A stretch of DNA of 64,000 nt from Yersinia artesiana (GTDB taxonomy: Bacteria; Pseudomonadota; Gammaproteobacteria; Enterobacterales; Enterobacteriaceae), in NCBI RefSeq assembly GCF_902726545.1, contig NZ_CACVAD010000001.1:1-64000 (forward strand), written 5' to 3'. Made by a program: the position numbers and the translations under genes. The notes beneath the pieces were generated by a model, which did no database searches, had not been told where the DNA came from, and was given only the letters and a program-made list of their open reading frames with translations. Positions 39,309 through 50,005 of this stretch are shown in pieces. Every line of letters begins with the position of its first letter. The first letter of the stretch is position 1.

Positions 39309-40844
39309 ATGCAAACCTCTATTAACACCCCTGGCGGTCGTACGTTCTTTGGGCACCCTTATCCGCTCAGTGGACTATTTCTTTCCGAGATGTGGGAGCG
39401 TTTCTCGTTCTACGGCATCCGTCCTCTCTTAATTCTGTTTATGGCTGCCACCGTTTTTGAGGGTGGTATGGGCCTGCCGCGCGAACAAGCTTCAGCTATC
39501 GTCGGGATTTTTGCCGGGAGTATGTATCTGGCAGCCCTGCCCGGCGGTTGGTTGGCGGATAACTGGCTGGGCCAACAGCGCGCAGTTTGGTACGGCTCGA
39601 TTCTGATTGCATTGGGACATCTGTCCATTGCCTTGTCAGCCTTCTTCGGCAATGACCTGTTCTTTATCGGTTTGGTGTTTATTGTTCTGGGTACCGGCCT
39701 GTTCAAAACCTGTATCTCGGTTATGGTCGGCACCCTCTATAAGCCGGGTGATGCCCGTCGCGACGGTGGTTTCTCACTGTTCTATATGGGTATCAATATG
39801 GGGTCATTTATTGCACCGCTGCTCTCTGGCTGGTTGCTGCGCACCCACGGTTGGCATTGGGGCTTTGGCATTGGCGGGATTGGGATGCTGGTGGCATTAC
39901 TTATCTTCCGTGGTTTTGCCATACCGGCCATGAAGCGCTATGACGCAGAAGTGGGTCTGGATTCAAGCTGGAATAAACCCACCAACCAGCGCCAGGGGGT
40001 GGGCAAATGGGTTACCGCCATTATGGCGGTGGTGGTAGTGATTATTGCGCTTATTTCTCAGGGCGTTATTCCCATCAATCCGGTGATGATTGCCAGCTTG
40101 CTGGTGTATGTTATTGCCGCCTCCGTAACACTCTATTTTGTCTATCTGTTCGCTTTTGCCAACATGAGCCGTAAAGATCGCGCCCGTTTATTGGTATGTT
40201 TTATCCTGTTAGTCTCTGCGGCCTTCTTCTGGTCTGCTTTTGAACAGAAACCCACCTCATTTAACCTGTTTGCCAATGACTATACCGACCGCATGGTGAT
40301 GGGTTTTGAAATCCCGACCGTCTGGTTCCAGTCAATTAATGCGCTGTTTATCATTCTGTTAGCACCGGTATTCAGTTGGGCGTGGCCAGCACTGGCGAAG
40401 AAAAAGATTCATCCCAGCAGTATCACTAAATTCGTGATTGGTATTTTATGTGCTGCGGCAGGTTTTGCCGTGATGATGTACGCCGCACAACATGTCCTCA
40501 GCAGCGGTGGCGCGGGTGTTTCACCATTGTGGTTGGTGATGAGTATTCTGCTGCTGACATTAGGCGAATTGTGCCTTAGCCCTATCGGGCTGGCGACTAT
40601 GACCTTACTGGCACCCGACAGAATGCGCGGTCAAGTGATGGGGCTGTGGTTCTGCGCCAGTTCACTGGGCAATCTGGCTGCGGGCTTGATTGGGGGTCAT
40701 GTTAAAGCGGATCAACTTGATATGCTGCCAACCCTGTTTGCCCGTTGCTCCATTGCGTTGGTTATCTGTGCGGCGGTATTGATATTACTTATCGTGCCTA
40801 TTCGCCGGTTGATGAACAACACTCAGGGCCAGCAAACCGCCTGA
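39309..40844 (+). CDS. Proton-dependent oligopeptide transporter (POT/PTR family)
   Basis: 511 residues from the ATG at 39309 (MQTSINTPGGRTFFGHPYPL); the longer frame would start inside the repeat. POT marks are the ExxER motif in FLSEMWERFSFYGIRPLLIL, the GGWLADNWLGQQRAVWYG loop, and GLFKTCISVMVGTLY followed by FSLFYMGINMGSF. About fourteen hydrophobic segments are expected. It imports di- or tripeptides with protons in the inner membrane. It is not especially like DtpA/B as I remember them, so I give no symbol. Being right behind a mobile-looking repeat, its promoter may involve that element. Confidence 0.88.
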   Translation: MQTSINTPGGRTFFGHPYPLSGLFLSEMWERFSFYGIRPLLILFMAATVFEGGMGLPREQASAIVGIFAGSMYLAALPGGWLADNWLGQQRAVWYGSILIALGHLSIALSAFFGNDLFFIGLVFIVLGTGLFKTCISVMVGTLYKPGDARRDGGFSLFYMGINMGSFIAPLLSGWLLRTHGWHWGFGIGGIGMLVALLIFRGFAIPAMKRYDAEVGLDSSWNKPTNQRQGVGKWVTAIMAVVVVIIALISQGVIPINPVMIASLLVYVIAASVTLYFVYLFAFANMSRKDRARLLVCFILLVSAAFFWSAFEQKPTSFNLFANDYTDRMVMGFEIPTVWFQSINALFIILLAPVFSWAWPALAKKKIHPSSITKFVIGILCAAAGFAVMMYAAQHVLSSGGAGVSPLWLVMSILLLTLGELCLSPIGLATMTLLAPDRMRGQVMGLWFCASSLGNLAAGLIGGHVKADQLDMLPTLFARCSIALVICAAVLILLIVPIRRLMNNTQGQQTA

Positions 40845-40873
40845 TAGCCAAGACTTAATCTGTCGCATTTCTC

Positions 40874-40894
40874 AACCCGCCCCAGTGGTGGGTT
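40874..40894 (+). terminator. Hairpin after the peptide transporter gene
   Basis: AACCCGCC and GGTGGGTT form an eight-base stem (one G-T pair) around CCAGT, 30 bases after the stop codon. There is no T-run, so terminator function is uncertain. Confidence 0.45.
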
Positions 40895-40931
40895 CAGAGT
40901 GCTGACAAAGCCTAAGGACTCGATCTTGCAA

Positions 40932-41033
40932 GGTGAAGGCAGGCAGAGGAGTAAAGCGTCCGCGCCAGGGATGGCGCGGCTCGAGCCCCCAAGGATGGGT
41001 TTACGGCGTCTTTACGATCTGCCTGTTTTCACC
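40932..41033. repeat. Nested three-tier palindrome, possible structured RNA or dispersed repeat
   Basis: GGTGAAGGCAGGCAG (40932-40946) pairs with CTGCCTGTTTTCACC (41019-41033) at 13 of 15 positions. Inside it GTAAAGCGTC (40951-40960) largely pairs with GGCGTCTTTAC (41005-41015). Innermost GCGCCA-GGGA-TGGCGC (40962-40977) is a perfect hairpin. The whole 102-base unit folds into a long arm on either strand. Not coding. Confidence 0.7.
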
Positions 41034-41106
41034 GATACGGGCACTTTCTCATTAACCTCAACCCGACCCTGTAGCGGTTATTTTCATTCAGGATGCCACC
41101 TGAACC

Positions 41107-41502
41107 TTACACAATCCACTCACGTTGCTGTAGCACTACTCGATAACCATCGATGTCTTCAAAGGTTTTGCCGCTCACATCCCAATACGGGTTATAAGAC
41201 GTCACCTGACAAAAACCCGCAGTGCGCATTTGCTGACACTGATTGTGCCATTGCTTCTCGTCCGGCAGATAAAATACTAATAGGTTATCCGACGTCGGTG
41301 CCCGCCCTACCTGTACACCACGATGATGAGTGAACTCCAGATGGTACGCGTGATGTGGGTGTCCCAAAATGACACCGTCAAATCCCTGATGATCGGCAAA
41401 ACTGCCTAATTCAGAAAAACCCAGACCACGGCAATACATCTCACTGATTAATTTAAGATTATCCGTGGGTCTGGCAACGCGCATCACTGAGGTTGTTGGC
41501 AA
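41107..41502 (-). CDS. VOC (glyoxalase/bleomycin resistance) superfamily protein
   Basis: 131 residues with the VOC beta-alpha-beta plan: an N-terminal VMRVARPTDNLKLISEMYCR, central HAYHLEFTHHRG, and C-terminal PYWDVSGKTFEDIDGYRVVL. His and Glu residues in these strands could bind a metal (the HLEFTHH cluster and the final ED/DGYRVVL strand). The best-resembling group is YycE-like proteins. The substrate is unknown. It lies leftward between the palindromic element and yceK, not clearly in an operon. Confidence 0.82.
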   Translation of the reverse strand: MPTTSVMRVARPTDNLKLISEMYCRGLGFSELGSFADHQGFDGVILGHPHHAYHLEFTHHRGVQVGRAPTSDNLLVFYLPDEKQWHNQCQQMRTAGFCQVTSYNPYWDVSGKTFEDIDGYRVVLQQREWIV

Positions 41503-41557
41503 AACGGATGAGTCGAGCGATTGGGTGGATTGAGATGGATACAGAGGTCACCTGCTG

Positions 41558-41785
41558 TTATTCATAGGGGCCGTGATGAGCGTCAATCGGCAGCATAAAG
41601 GTATCAACAATCATTGATAAAGGAACATCGATAACCGTGACATATTTCCATGGCCCGGCGCGCATATCCCATTGCACGCCGGGGTAATATTGATGCCCAT
41701 GGCCCTGCCCCGGCACAGTGCGGCTGATAATACTGCCGCAGCCAGATAACACCATAATACCGACTCCGAGAATGATAATGCGCAT
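41558..41785 (-). CDS. yceK: YceK family lipoprotein (DUF1375)
   Basis: 75 residues from the ATG at 41785 (the E. coli length); in-frame starts at 41818 and 41890 are also open and cannot be excluded, as no start has a clear ribosome binding site. A short signal peptide ends in a lipobox, VLSGCGS, so the mature protein starts at Cys. The conserved body is IISRTVPGQGHGHQYYPGVQ, then VIDVPLSMIVDTFMLPIDAH. It sits just downstream of opgH, as in E. coli. Function unknown. Confidence 0.88.
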   Translation of the reverse strand: MRIIILGVGIMVLSGCGSIISRTVPGQGHGHQYYPGVQWDMRAGPWKYVTVIDVPLSMIVDTFMLPIDAHHGPYE

Positions 41786-41911
41786 CAAGGAATGCCCGCA
41801 ACAGTTCAGTTTAGACATGGATTCAATCGGCTCTTCATATTCACAGAAAACTTCATATTTACAGAAAAAATGGGCCATCCCTGAGCCCATTTTTCTATTT
41901 TGACCTACCCG

Positions 41912-44494
41912 CTATTTCGCGGCGGGGAAGGCCTTTGGATTATGCGCCAGTTGGCGATAATGGCCGTTCCAAATTTGATACTGTTCCGGCTGCTGCCAGA
42001 CTTGCTGGTGCAAACGTGAGATCAATACCGGATCGCTCAGCAACTCTAAGCGCTGCAATTTGGCCAATTTCTCCGGCCCTGCCTGCAGCGCTTGCGCCAC
42101 CCGCTCGGCACGATATTGTTCGATAATCGCACGCGTGTGATGACGAGCCGTTGCCATCGCGCTGACTAACGCGTTATAGGATGGGTTCATCACCGCATGG
42201 AAGAAACCGTCGCTGAGCGCTCGCTGATGGTTAAGTTTCAGATACTCTTCCGTAGCGACCAATTCCCGTGGCGGATTATATTCCTCAGGGATCAGGAATA
42301 ATTTCGCCCGTTTGCTAGCCAATCCCAAGGTACGGCGGCTGGAGAACACAGAAACCACCGGAGACAAGATCAGCGAGAACACGATAGGCGATAACCACCA
42401 CAAGAAACGCAGATCCAGCCAGGCCACACCACTGGCCCAAACCACACCTAGCATCAATTGTGGCCCGTGGCGCACCATAGCTTCACTCCATGGCGTTGCA
42501 TCATCATCGCGTTGCGGTGAATTCCACTGCACTGACCAGCCGAGGAAGGCACTCACCACAAATACCGTGTGGAAAAGCATCCGAACCGGTGCCAGTAATA
42601 CTGAGAACAGCATTTCCGCCAGCATTGACAGCAACAGACGAATCGGCCCACCGTACTCTTTCGACCCTTTGGCCCAGATAAGAATAATACTGAGTAACTT
42701 AGGCAAAAACAGCAACACTAAAGTGGTGGAGAACAGACCAATCGCCAATTCCGGCCGCCACTGAGGCCATACCGGGAACAACTGGCGTGGTTGCAGGAAG
42801 TATTGTGGTTCCATCAGGGTATGCACCGCTTGCAGCGCCGTACATAACACCAGGAACATAAACCACAAGGGTGCGGATAAATAAGACATAACGCCGGTAA
42901 GGAACACCGCCCGATGCACCGGATGCATGCCCTTAACCAGGAACAACCTAAAGTTCATCAGGTTACCGTGACACCAGCGACGATCGCGTTTTAACTCATC
43001 AAGTAAGTTAGGCGGCAATTCTTCATAGCTGCCCGGCAGATCATAGGCAATCCACACCCCCCATCCGGCACGGCGCATTAATGCCGCTTCGACAAAATCA
43101 TGAGAGAGAATGGCACCGGCGAATGAGCCTTCACCTGGCAGCGGTGCCAGTGCACAGTGTTCAATAAATGGCTTCACCCGGATGATGGCGTTATGCCCCC
43201 AATAGTGGGACTCGCCCAGTTGCCAGTAATGCAAACCGGCAGTGAACAGTGGGCCATAAACGCGGGTGGCAAATTGCTGGATGCGGGCATACAGCGTATC
43301 CATACCGGATGCCTTCGGCGCAGACTGAATGATCCCGGCATTCGGATTGGCTTCCATCAGCCGCACCAGCCCGGTCAAACATCCGCCGCTCATCACGCTG
43401 TCGGCATCCAGGATCACCATATAGCTATACTGGCTGCCCCAACGGCGGCAAAAGTCATCAATATTGCCACTTTTGCGTTTCACCCGACGGCGACGGCGGC
43501 GATAGAAAATACGGCCATGCCCGTCAACATCACGACACAATTCCAACCAGGCTTTTTGCTCTGCCACACAGATATCAGGGTCGTAGCTGTCACTCAGCAC
43601 ATAAATATCAAAGTGCTCAAGCTGCCCCGTGGCGGCCACCGATTCATAAGTGGCGCGCAACCCCGCAAACACTCGCTCCACGTCCTCATTACAAATAGGC
43701 ATAATCAGCGCCGTCCGGTGTGCCGGATTTAACGCCTCATCCCCTTTAATGGTGGAGGAAATGCTGTATTTATCCTTACCAATCAGTAATTGCAGAAACC
43801 CCATCAACGCAGTCCAGAAGCCCGCAGAGACCCAACAAAACAGAATGGCGAACAAAATAAGAATGCCGGTTTGCAGTAAGTAAGGCAGTAACTGCATGAC
43901 CGACACCTGCCAGTTCTGTTTCCAGATTTCGAACGGATCGATCAATGCCCAGCCCTGATAAGGCAGAATGGTCTTCATGTAGCTGGTCGCAATGGTGGTT
44001 TGCAACACAATCAGTATCAGCAAGATATAGCGGCGCAGAGAACCGACGCTACGCCATTTCTTCTCGGCAAGCGCCTGTTCATGTGTTTCTGCACGCGAAA
44101 CAGGGCTGCGACCCAGTAATGAATCCCAAAAACGCCCAACTGGATTGGTACGCCAGGCCTGCGGTGCCATGCTGGTGCGCTTGATTGGTGGCGTGGCATG
44201 AATAACCGTGCGCCCTTCGTCGTCTTGCGCCAGTAGCTTGCCATCATCGAGGGCATCAGGCCATGCAGCTTGCAAACGGGCATTGACCGAAGCCAATGCA
44301 CTGTCTTGTTCACTGAATTTCACACTGTCAGCAGTGCCTGCCGCCAATTGTTGATGAACCCGAGGTATGGCATCAGGTGTGCTGGTCAGCAGCACATCCT
44401 CAGGTAAAGCATCGCGCAACGCCCCTTGCTGCTGCGCAGTCAGGGGCAAGTTGGCAATATAATCCTGTACAGGAGATTGATTTGACTTATTCAT
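41912..44494 (-). CDS. opgH: Glucans biosynthesis glucosyltransferase H
   Basis: Inner membrane GT2 glycosyltransferase that builds the beta-1,2-linked backbone of osmoregulated periplasmic glucans from UDP-glucose. 860 residues. Hydrophobic segments flank a large cytoplasmic domain with nucleotide-binding aspartates ([12 protein letters not shown]), the acceptor-side [15 protein letters not shown], and the QxxRW-type motif [15 protein letters not shown]. Further membrane helices follow. The start overlaps the end of opgG by eight bases, so the pair is coupled. Confidence 0.97.
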   Translation of the reverse strand: MNKSNQSPVQDYIANLPLTAQQQGALRDALPEDVLLTSTPDAIPRVHQQLAAGTADSVKFSEQDSALASVNARLQAAWPDALDDGKLLAQDDEGRTVIHATPPIKRTSMAPQAWRTNPVGRFWDSLLGRSPVSRAETHEQALAEKKWRSVGSLRRYILLILIVLQTTIATSYMKTILPYQGWALIDPFEIWKQNWQVSVMQLLPYLLQTGILILFAILFCWVSAGFWTALMGFLQLLIGKDKYSISSTIKGDEALNPAHRTALIMPICNEDVERVFAGLRATYESVAATGQLEHFDIYVLSDSYDPDICVAEQKAWLELCRDVDGHGRIFYRRRRRRVKRKSGNIDDFCRRWGSQYSYMVILDADSVMSGGCLTGLVRLMEANPNAGIIQSAPKASGMDTLYARIQQFATRVYGPLFTAGLHYWQLGESHYWGHNAIIRVKPFIEHCALAPLPGEGSFAGAILSHDFVEAALMRRAGWGVWIAYDLPGSYEELPPNLLDELKRDRRWCHGNLMNFRLFLVKGMHPVHRAVFLTGVMSYLSAPLWFMFLVLCTALQAVHTLMEPQYFLQPRQLFPVWPQWRPELAIGLFSTTLVLLFLPKLLSIILIWAKGSKEYGGPIRLLLSMLAEMLFSVLLAPVRMLFHTVFVVSAFLGWSVQWNSPQRDDDATPWSEAMVRHGPQLMLGVVWASGVAWLDLRFLWWLSPIVFSLILSPVVSVFSSRRTLGLASKRAKLFLIPEEYNPPRELVATEEYLKLNHQRALSDGFFHAVMNPSYNALVSAMATARHHTRAIIEQYRAERVAQALQAGPEKLAKLQRLELLSDPVLISRLHQQVWQQPEQYQIWNGHYRQLAHNPKAFPAAK

Positions 44495-46073
44495 CGGCAG
44501 GTAGCTGATAGCTCCAGGTTTCAGTCAGGGTTTTATCGCCGTTAACCAGCGCTGCGCGCATTTCTATTGGTTTCTTGGCATCCTTAACTTTTAGCCGCAG
44601 TGTCAAACGCCAGCCTTTGGTCACTGGATTGTAGCGAACACTGTTTTCGATCAACTCACCGTTGTCATCAACGCTGACCTGCGAAGCCAGTGGTGCATTT
44701 TCATCGAGTGATTTTAGCGCTGGGCCAACAAAATCAACAAGAAAAGCGACGCTACCGTCTGGTTCACGGATTAGGTTCGACTGTTTCACATCACCGGTTG
44801 AACGCAGAGTTTGTTTGACATAAGCCACATCTGGGGAATGTAATTTCTCTTCATCACGGGTGAAATGCAGGCGGTAATTCAGATCAAGCGAAGTTTTGGC
44901 ATCCGGCAGGACATCCGGAGTCCAGAACGCCACGATGTTATCGTTGGTTTCATCTGCCGTCGGAATTTCCACCAGCTCGACTTTACCTTTACCCCAATCG
45001 CCGCGAGGTTCAACCCAGGCACTTGGACGTAAATCGTAGCGGTCATCTAAATCCTCATATTGAGAGAATTCACGGCCACGTTGCAGCAAGCCAAACCCTT
45101 TCGGATTTTCAATAGTATAAGTGCTGACGGACAAGTGTTTAGGATTGTTCAGTGGTCGCCAGATCCATTCACCATTACCTGCATGAATAGAAAGACCATT
45201 GGAATCATGCAACGCTGGGCGATAGTTCAACACCGCAGACGGCTGACTTGGGCCAAACAGGAACATACTGGTTAATGGTGCAATCCCAAGTTTCTCTACT
45301 TTGTCGCGCAGGAAAACTTTCGCCTGCACATCAATAGTGGTGTCACGCCCCGGATAGATAATGAATTTATAAGCGCCAGTTGCACGTGGGGAATCCAGCA
45401 GGGCATAGATAACTAAATGTTTATCATTAGGTTTCGGTCGCTCAATCCAGAACTCGCGAAAACGTGGGAATTCCTCACCGGAGGCCAGTGCCGTATCAAT
45501 CGCCAGCCCGCGCGCAGAAAGACCATAAACCTGGCCCTTACCAATCACACGAAAATAACTGGCACCCAACATGCTGACGATTTCGTCTTTTTTATCCGCT
45601 TTGTTAATGGGATATAGCACTTTGAAACCGGCAAAACCCAAATTCTTCACTGACTCAGGATCATGCTTGACCGAACCGAAGTTAAAATAGTCTGGACTAT
45701 AATTGATTGGTTTCACACTGGTGGCAGTGACTTCATTGATTTGCACCGGTGTGTCGAAGTACATACCTTGGTGATAAAATTCTAACTTGAACGGCGTATC
45801 CAGTTTGTTCCAATACGATTTATCATGGTTAAACTGGATCTGTTGGTAGTCGGCAAACTTCATTTCACGAAATTGCGATGGAAGATTACTTTTCGGCGCT
45901 TCGAAACTTTTACCCGCCAGAGCTTGTGCCTGCTTAGCCACATCATCTAACGAAAAAGCCATGGCCTGAGAAGTGAATAATGACAGCAAGAGAGTAACCC
46001 CCAGCCATCCAACGCTGATCGCGCGTGACCCTTTTGACATTCTATTGACGTTCGACAAAATATTAACTCCCAC
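44487..46073 (-). CDS. opgG: Glucans biosynthesis protein G
   Basis: Periplasmic protein needed to make and branch osmoregulated periplasmic glucans, partner of OpgH. 528 codons from a GTG at 46073, which follows GGGGGAG closely. An in-frame TTG at 46061 has GGGAG at better spacing, and an ATG at 46040 has no site, so the start is unsettled. A signal peptide is clear ([14 protein letters not shown], cleavage before [11 protein letters not shown]). The body matches the family: [40 protein letters not shown] and [20 protein letters not shown]. Confidence 0.95.
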   Translation of the reverse strand: MGVNILSNVNRMSKGSRAISVGWLGVTLLLSLFTSQAMAFSLDDVAKQAQALAGKSFEAPKSNLPSQFREMKFADYQQIQFNHDKSYWNKLDTPFKLEFYHQGMYFDTPVQINEVTATSVKPINYSPDYFNFGSVKHDPESVKNLGFAGFKVLYPINKADKKDEIVSMLGASYFRVIGKGQVYGLSARGLAIDTALASGEEFPRFREFWIERPKPNDKHLVIYALLDSPRATGAYKFIIYPGRDTTIDVQAKVFLRDKVEKLGIAPLTSMFLFGPSQPSAVLNYRPALHDSNGLSIHAGNGEWIWRPLNNPKHLSVSTYTIENPKGFGLLQRGREFSQYEDLDDRYDLRPSAWVEPRGDWGKGKVELVEIPTADETNDNIVAFWTPDVLPDAKTSLDLNYRLHFTRDEEKLHSPDVAYVKQTLRSTGDVKQSNLIREPDGSVAFLVDFVGPALKSLDENAPLASQVSVDDNGELIENSVRYNPVTKGWRLTLRLKVKDAKKPIEMRAALVNGDKTLTETWSYQLPADE

Positions 46074-46370
46074 ATCTCCCCCTAAATCACAACAGCCAAA
46101 TTATTGACGGTTTATCCAGCAGGTCAAGCAGATAAATCCAGATTATTGTTTAACCTGAAGCGGCACTGCGAGCTCATTGTTTAAACCAGTGGCTAAGCCA
46201 CGAGCCAGCCAAAATACGCTATGGAAAATCATTAACCCTTATAGTAGTGTTTCTCGTCACACTGATCCATTGATAACGTATATAGTTACCAATGAATAAT
46301 TACGATAATAAAACATTCTGGGCAAAATCGGATACGTTATTCTAATTCCGATAACAACTAGCGAATATGT

Positions 46371-47510
46371 ATGAAAAAAAACACTTATCAACGGGAGTAC
46401 TTTTTAGACGCCATCCGCGCCTATTTGATGTTACTCGGCATTCCTTTTCATCTTTCTCTTATATACTCCAGCAATCATTGGGCGGTGAATAGCAGCCACC
46501 CTTCATTAGCATTTACCCTATTGAATGATTTCATCCATGCTTTTCGCATGCAGGTATTTTTTGTTATTTCCGGCTATTTTTCATTCATGTTGTATCAGCG
46601 CTATGAGCGCCAGCGCTGGCTTCAGGTTCGTCTGGAACGTGTGCTCATTCCGCTCGTTACCGCTATTCCACTCATTACACTGCCCCAGTTCTTCTTACTT
46701 AAGAATTACACCAATAAATTACAAAATTGGAATTCATTTACAATTTATCAAAAAATAAATATTGCTATTTGGGAAATTGTTTCACATTTATGGTTTTTGT
46801 TAACGCTCGCATTGTTAACGGCCATCTGTTTTTATCTGTTTCAGAAAATGAAGAATAAACAACATTCAATCCCTGCTCTGATAAAAGGAATGAATAATAT
46901 AGGAAAAGTCTCACTATCATTGTTTGTATTCGTGTTCGTTTATTCAGTTATCCGGAGAATAATATTTCTTCTCAACCCTGAAATTCTCTTTAATAGCATC
47001 TTCAATTTCTTTGTTATGGAGACGGTTTTTTATCTGCCCTTCTTTCTTCTGGGTGCCTATAGTTTTATCTATCCCCCGCTCAAACAGGTATTTCTCACTT
47101 TCTCACCGGGTGCATTAGTGGCTTCAGTGCTATTGTTTGGTGCTTACTATTTAAATCAACATATTAATACTGCTGAGTTTTTTGCCTTTGAATTAGATCT
47201 GATCATCAAAGCATTAATCGGTGTGACCATGACCAACGTGATCTATTCTCTTGGGCATCGGTTACTCAACTACCCTTCTGCCCGGGTGACTTATCTGGTC
47301 AATGCCTCTCTTTTCATCTATCTGGTTCATCATCCTTTGACCCTGGTTTATGGTGCCTTCGTGACACCACAAATTGACAACAACGGGCTGGGTTTCATAC
47401 TAGGAATGGTCTTTGTTTGCTTGATTTCGTTTATGTTGTATGAGGTACATCGCCGCATTCCTTTACTAAAATTCTTATTTTCAGGCAAGCCGCAGCAGCA
47501 AACGGCGTAA
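46371..47510 (+). CDS. opgC: Glucans biosynthesis protein C (succinyl transfer)
   Basis: 379-residue acyltransferase-3 family membrane protein that adds succinyl groups to periplasmic glucans. About ten hydrophobic segments; N-terminal REYFLDAIRAYLMLLGIPFH carries the family histidine, and FVISGYFSFMLYQRY follows. It is divergent from opgGH across a 297-base region with A/T-rich promoter sequence, as in E. coli. Start MKKNTYQREYFL. Confidence 0.94.
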   Translation: MKKNTYQREYFLDAIRAYLMLLGIPFHLSLIYSSNHWAVNSSHPSLAFTLLNDFIHAFRMQVFFVISGYFSFMLYQRYERQRWLQVRLERVLIPLVTAIPLITLPQFFLLKNYTNKLQNWNSFTIYQKINIAIWEIVSHLWFLLTLALLTAICFYLFQKMKNKQHSIPALIKGMNNIGKVSLSLFVFVFVYSVIRRIIFLLNPEILFNSIFNFFVMETVFYLPFFLLGAYSFIYPPLKQVFLTFSPGALVASVLLFGAYYLNQHINTAEFFAFELDLIIKALIGVTMTNVIYSLGHRLLNYPSARVTYLVNASLFIYLVHHPLTLVYGAFVTPQIDNNGLGFILGMVFVCLISFMLYEVHRRIPLLKFLFSGKPQQQTA

Positions 47511-47720
47511 TCAAAGTATTATCCAAAGGAATAACGTTATTGCTAATCGATTGATTCATCCGCATACCGTTTTGGTCATAAAACCGCTACACTGTCAGGC
47601 CATCATGTAGATGCGGGATGGCAAATGCCTCACTGTGCGCTCTCCTTTCAGAGCAACTATCCTGTTGATTCCTTATCAGGATTTGTTTCACTTGCAGTGA
47701 CAACAAAAAGAGGAATTGTG

Positions 47721-47966
47721 ATGAGTAAGCAAGAATCTATTGAGAATAATCCCACATCTGATACGACGCCAGTCACCGAGTTCAGCACCTTATTTGCCTT
47801 GGTGAGTCGCCTTAGCGGTGCACTGGATAGCGCGATCACCGGCAAAGATCGCAGTGTATTAGTCAATGAACTTTCACAACTTTCTGTCGATAGTCTTCCT
47901 GAACAAGAAAAATCAGTGACGGCTGAAGCCCTGAAAAGAGCTTTGGCTGCACTAAAACGCGACTAG
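47721..47966 (+). CDS. Small conserved-looking acidic/helical protein, unknown
   Basis: 81 residues from the ATG at 47721, which has AGAGGA six bases upstream; the open frame extends 32 codons further but that part is unlikely to be translated. It opens with a polar, Ser/Thr-rich stretch (SKQESIENNPTSDTTPVTEF). The rest looks alpha-helical with heptad-like hydrophobics: FSTLFALVSRLSGALDSAIT and EQEKSVTAEALKRALAALKR. No membrane segment or signal. I do not recognise a family. Single gene between opgC and nhaP2. Confidence 0.65.
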   Translation: MSKQESIENNPTSDTTPVTEFSTLFALVSRLSGALDSAITGKDRSVLVNELSQLSVDSLPEQEKSVTAEALKRALAALKRD

Positions 47967-48164
47967 TTTTCATCCAACGCTCACCCTTGATTCCCCGCAG
48001 GGCAATGAAAGGTGAGCGATCTGGCTACACCTCCCAATAATTTCCTCTATACCGTCTCATTTAACACATTGAATTGGGTCATATCTTCCCATCGACACCT
48101 CTAAATCTGTGTATAATATTTCTCCCTACCCGCCATTTATTTTCATATCAGGAGATCTCCCACA

Positions 48165-49892
48165 TTGGACGCCATCACTATTAACAGCCTTTTTTTGATT
48201 GGCGCAGTGCTGGTGGGAGCCAGTATTTTACTGAGCTCACTCTCTTCGCGATTGGGCATTCCCATCTTGGTCATTTTTTTGGCCATTGGTATGTTGGCGG
48301 GCGCCGACGGCATCGGTGGGATTGCCTTCGATAATTATCCTGTTGCGTATCTGGTCAGTAACCTGGCGTTGGCCGTCATTCTGTTAGACGGCGGCATGCG
48401 TACCCGCGCATCCTCCTTTCGCGTCGCATTGTGGCCTGCCCTCTCGCTGGCAACCGTCGGCGTGTTGATTACTGCCGGCCTGACCGGTTTGGCCGCAGCC
48501 TGGCTATTTGATTTGGATATCATCCAAGGCTTATTGATTGGCGCGATCATAGGTTCAACCGATGCGGCAGCCGTTTTCTCACTGTTAGGCGGCAAAGGTC
48601 TCAACGAGCGGGTCAGCGCCACTCTGGAAATAGAATCAGGCAGTAATGACCCGATGGCCGTATTTCTGACCATTACTTTGATTTCCATGATATCCGCCGG
48701 AGAAAGTAGTCTGAGCTGGATGTTTTTGGTGCATCTGATTCAGCAATTTGGTTTGGGCATTATCATCGGGTTGGGTGGAGGCGGCTTGCTGTTATCGCTT
48801 ATCAATCGGATAGAATTGCCCAGCGGTTTATACCCATTATTGGCCGTCAGCGGTGGGATTTTGGTGTTTTCACTCGCCACCGCAATGAACGGCAGCGGAA
48901 TTTTGGCGGTCTATCTCTGTGGCCTGATGCTTGGTAACCGCCCTATCCGCAACCGCTCTGGGATTTTACAAACTTTTGATGGTCTGGCGTGGCTCAGTCA
49001 AATTGGTATGTTCCTGGTATTAGGATTACTACTGAACCCAAGTGAATTGCTGCCGATTGCCATTCCAGCATTAATCCTCTCATTGTGGATGATTTTATTC
49101 GCCCGGCCGCTGTCAGTGTTTATCGGCTTACTGCCCTTCCCCAGTTTTAATCTGCGCGAGCGCATCTTTATTTCATGGGTTGGTCTGCGCGGTGCAGTTC
49201 CGGTTATTTTGGCGGTATTCCCAATGATGGCCGGAATTCCCCATGCGAATTTGTTCTTCAATGTCGCCTTTTTTGTCGTGCTGGTTTCGCTATTATTGCA
49301 AGGCACCAGTTTGTCATTTGCTGCGCGCAAAACAAAATTGGTGGTGCCACCCGCGCTCGCTCCAGTGGCACGGATTGGTTTAGACATTGATAAAAATAAC
49401 CAGTGGGAACAGTTTATTTACCAGCTCAGCTCCGATAAATGGTGTATCGGCGCAGCGTTGCGCGATTTAAAAATGCCACAGGAAACGCGCATTGCGGCAC
49501 TGTTTCGTGGCAAAGACTTATTGCATCCCAATGGCAATACTCGCCTGAAAGAAGGCGATATTTTGTGCGTTATAGGTCAGGAACACCACTTACCGGCACT
49601 GGGGAAACTGTTTAGCCAGTCGCCCAGCATCCAGTTGGATGAGCGTTTCTTTGGCGACTTTATTCTCGATGCAGATGCAAAACTTGACGATATCTCTCAG
49701 ATTTATGGCCTTAATCTGGAACAGGGGATCGATAAGCAACAAACGCTCGGCCAGTTCGTGCTCTATCTCTTTGGTGGTGAACCGGTTATTGGTGACCAGA
49801 TTGAATGGGATGGCCTGACGTGGACAATTGCCGAAATGGAGTCTGACCGCGTAAGCCGGGTCGGGGTTAAAATAGTGACTGATAAGGCCTGA
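48165..49892 (+). CDS. nhaP2: Potassium/proton antiporter NhaP2 (CvrA)
   Basis: 575 residues (E. coli CvrA 578). The start is TTG at 48165 with AGGAGA eight bases upstream; the reading [20 protein letters not shown] follows as in homologues. A CPA1 antiporter domain of about twelve helices contains [16 protein letters not shown], the ion-site segment [20 protein letters not shown], and [11 protein letters not shown] cytoplasmic regulatory part follows with a TrkA-C-type domain ([20 protein letters not shown]) and a C-terminal CorC/HlyC-type domain ([19 protein letters not shown]). It exports K+ in exchange for protons. Confidence 0.95.
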   Translation: MDAITINSLFLIGAVLVGASILLSSLSSRLGIPILVIFLAIGMLAGADGIGGIAFDNYPVAYLVSNLALAVILLDGGMRTRASSFRVALWPALSLATVGVLITAGLTGLAAAWLFDLDIIQGLLIGAIIGSTDAAAVFSLLGGKGLNERVSATLEIESGSNDPMAVFLTITLISMISAGESSLSWMFLVHLIQQFGLGIIIGLGGGGLLLSLINRIELPSGLYPLLAVSGGILVFSLATAMNGSGILAVYLCGLMLGNRPIRNRSGILQTFDGLAWLSQIGMFLVLGLLLNPSELLPIAIPALILSLWMILFARPLSVFIGLLPFPSFNLRERIFISWVGLRGAVPVILAVFPMMAGIPHANLFFNVAFFVVLVSLLLQGTSLSFAARKTKLVVPPALAPVARIGLDIDKNNQWEQFIYQLSSDKWCIGAALRDLKMPQETRIAALFRGKDLLHPNGNTRLKEGDILCVIGQEHHLPALGKLFSQSPSIQLDERFFGDFILDADAKLDDISQIYGLNLEQGIDKQQTLGQFVLYLFGGEPVIGDQIEWDGLTWTIAEMESDRVSRVGVKIVTDKA

Positions 49893-49930
49893 TAATCAGA
49901 ATATTTTATTTGGCTGCGATATCTTCATGC

Positions 49931-49966
49931 CGTGCTAACCGCACATTGCCTTGCCCGGTTAGCACG
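49931..49966. terminator. Perfect hairpin between nhaP2 and the EamA exporter gene
   Basis: CGTGCTAACCG (49931-49941) and CGGTTAGCACG (49956-49966) are exact complements around a 14-base loop, in the gap between converging genes. No clear T-run, so it may block read-through both ways or protect 3' ends. Confidence 0.6.
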
Positions 49967-50005
49967 CTATTATTGCCGTGGCAATATCTCATGCAATTAC
50001 AACAT

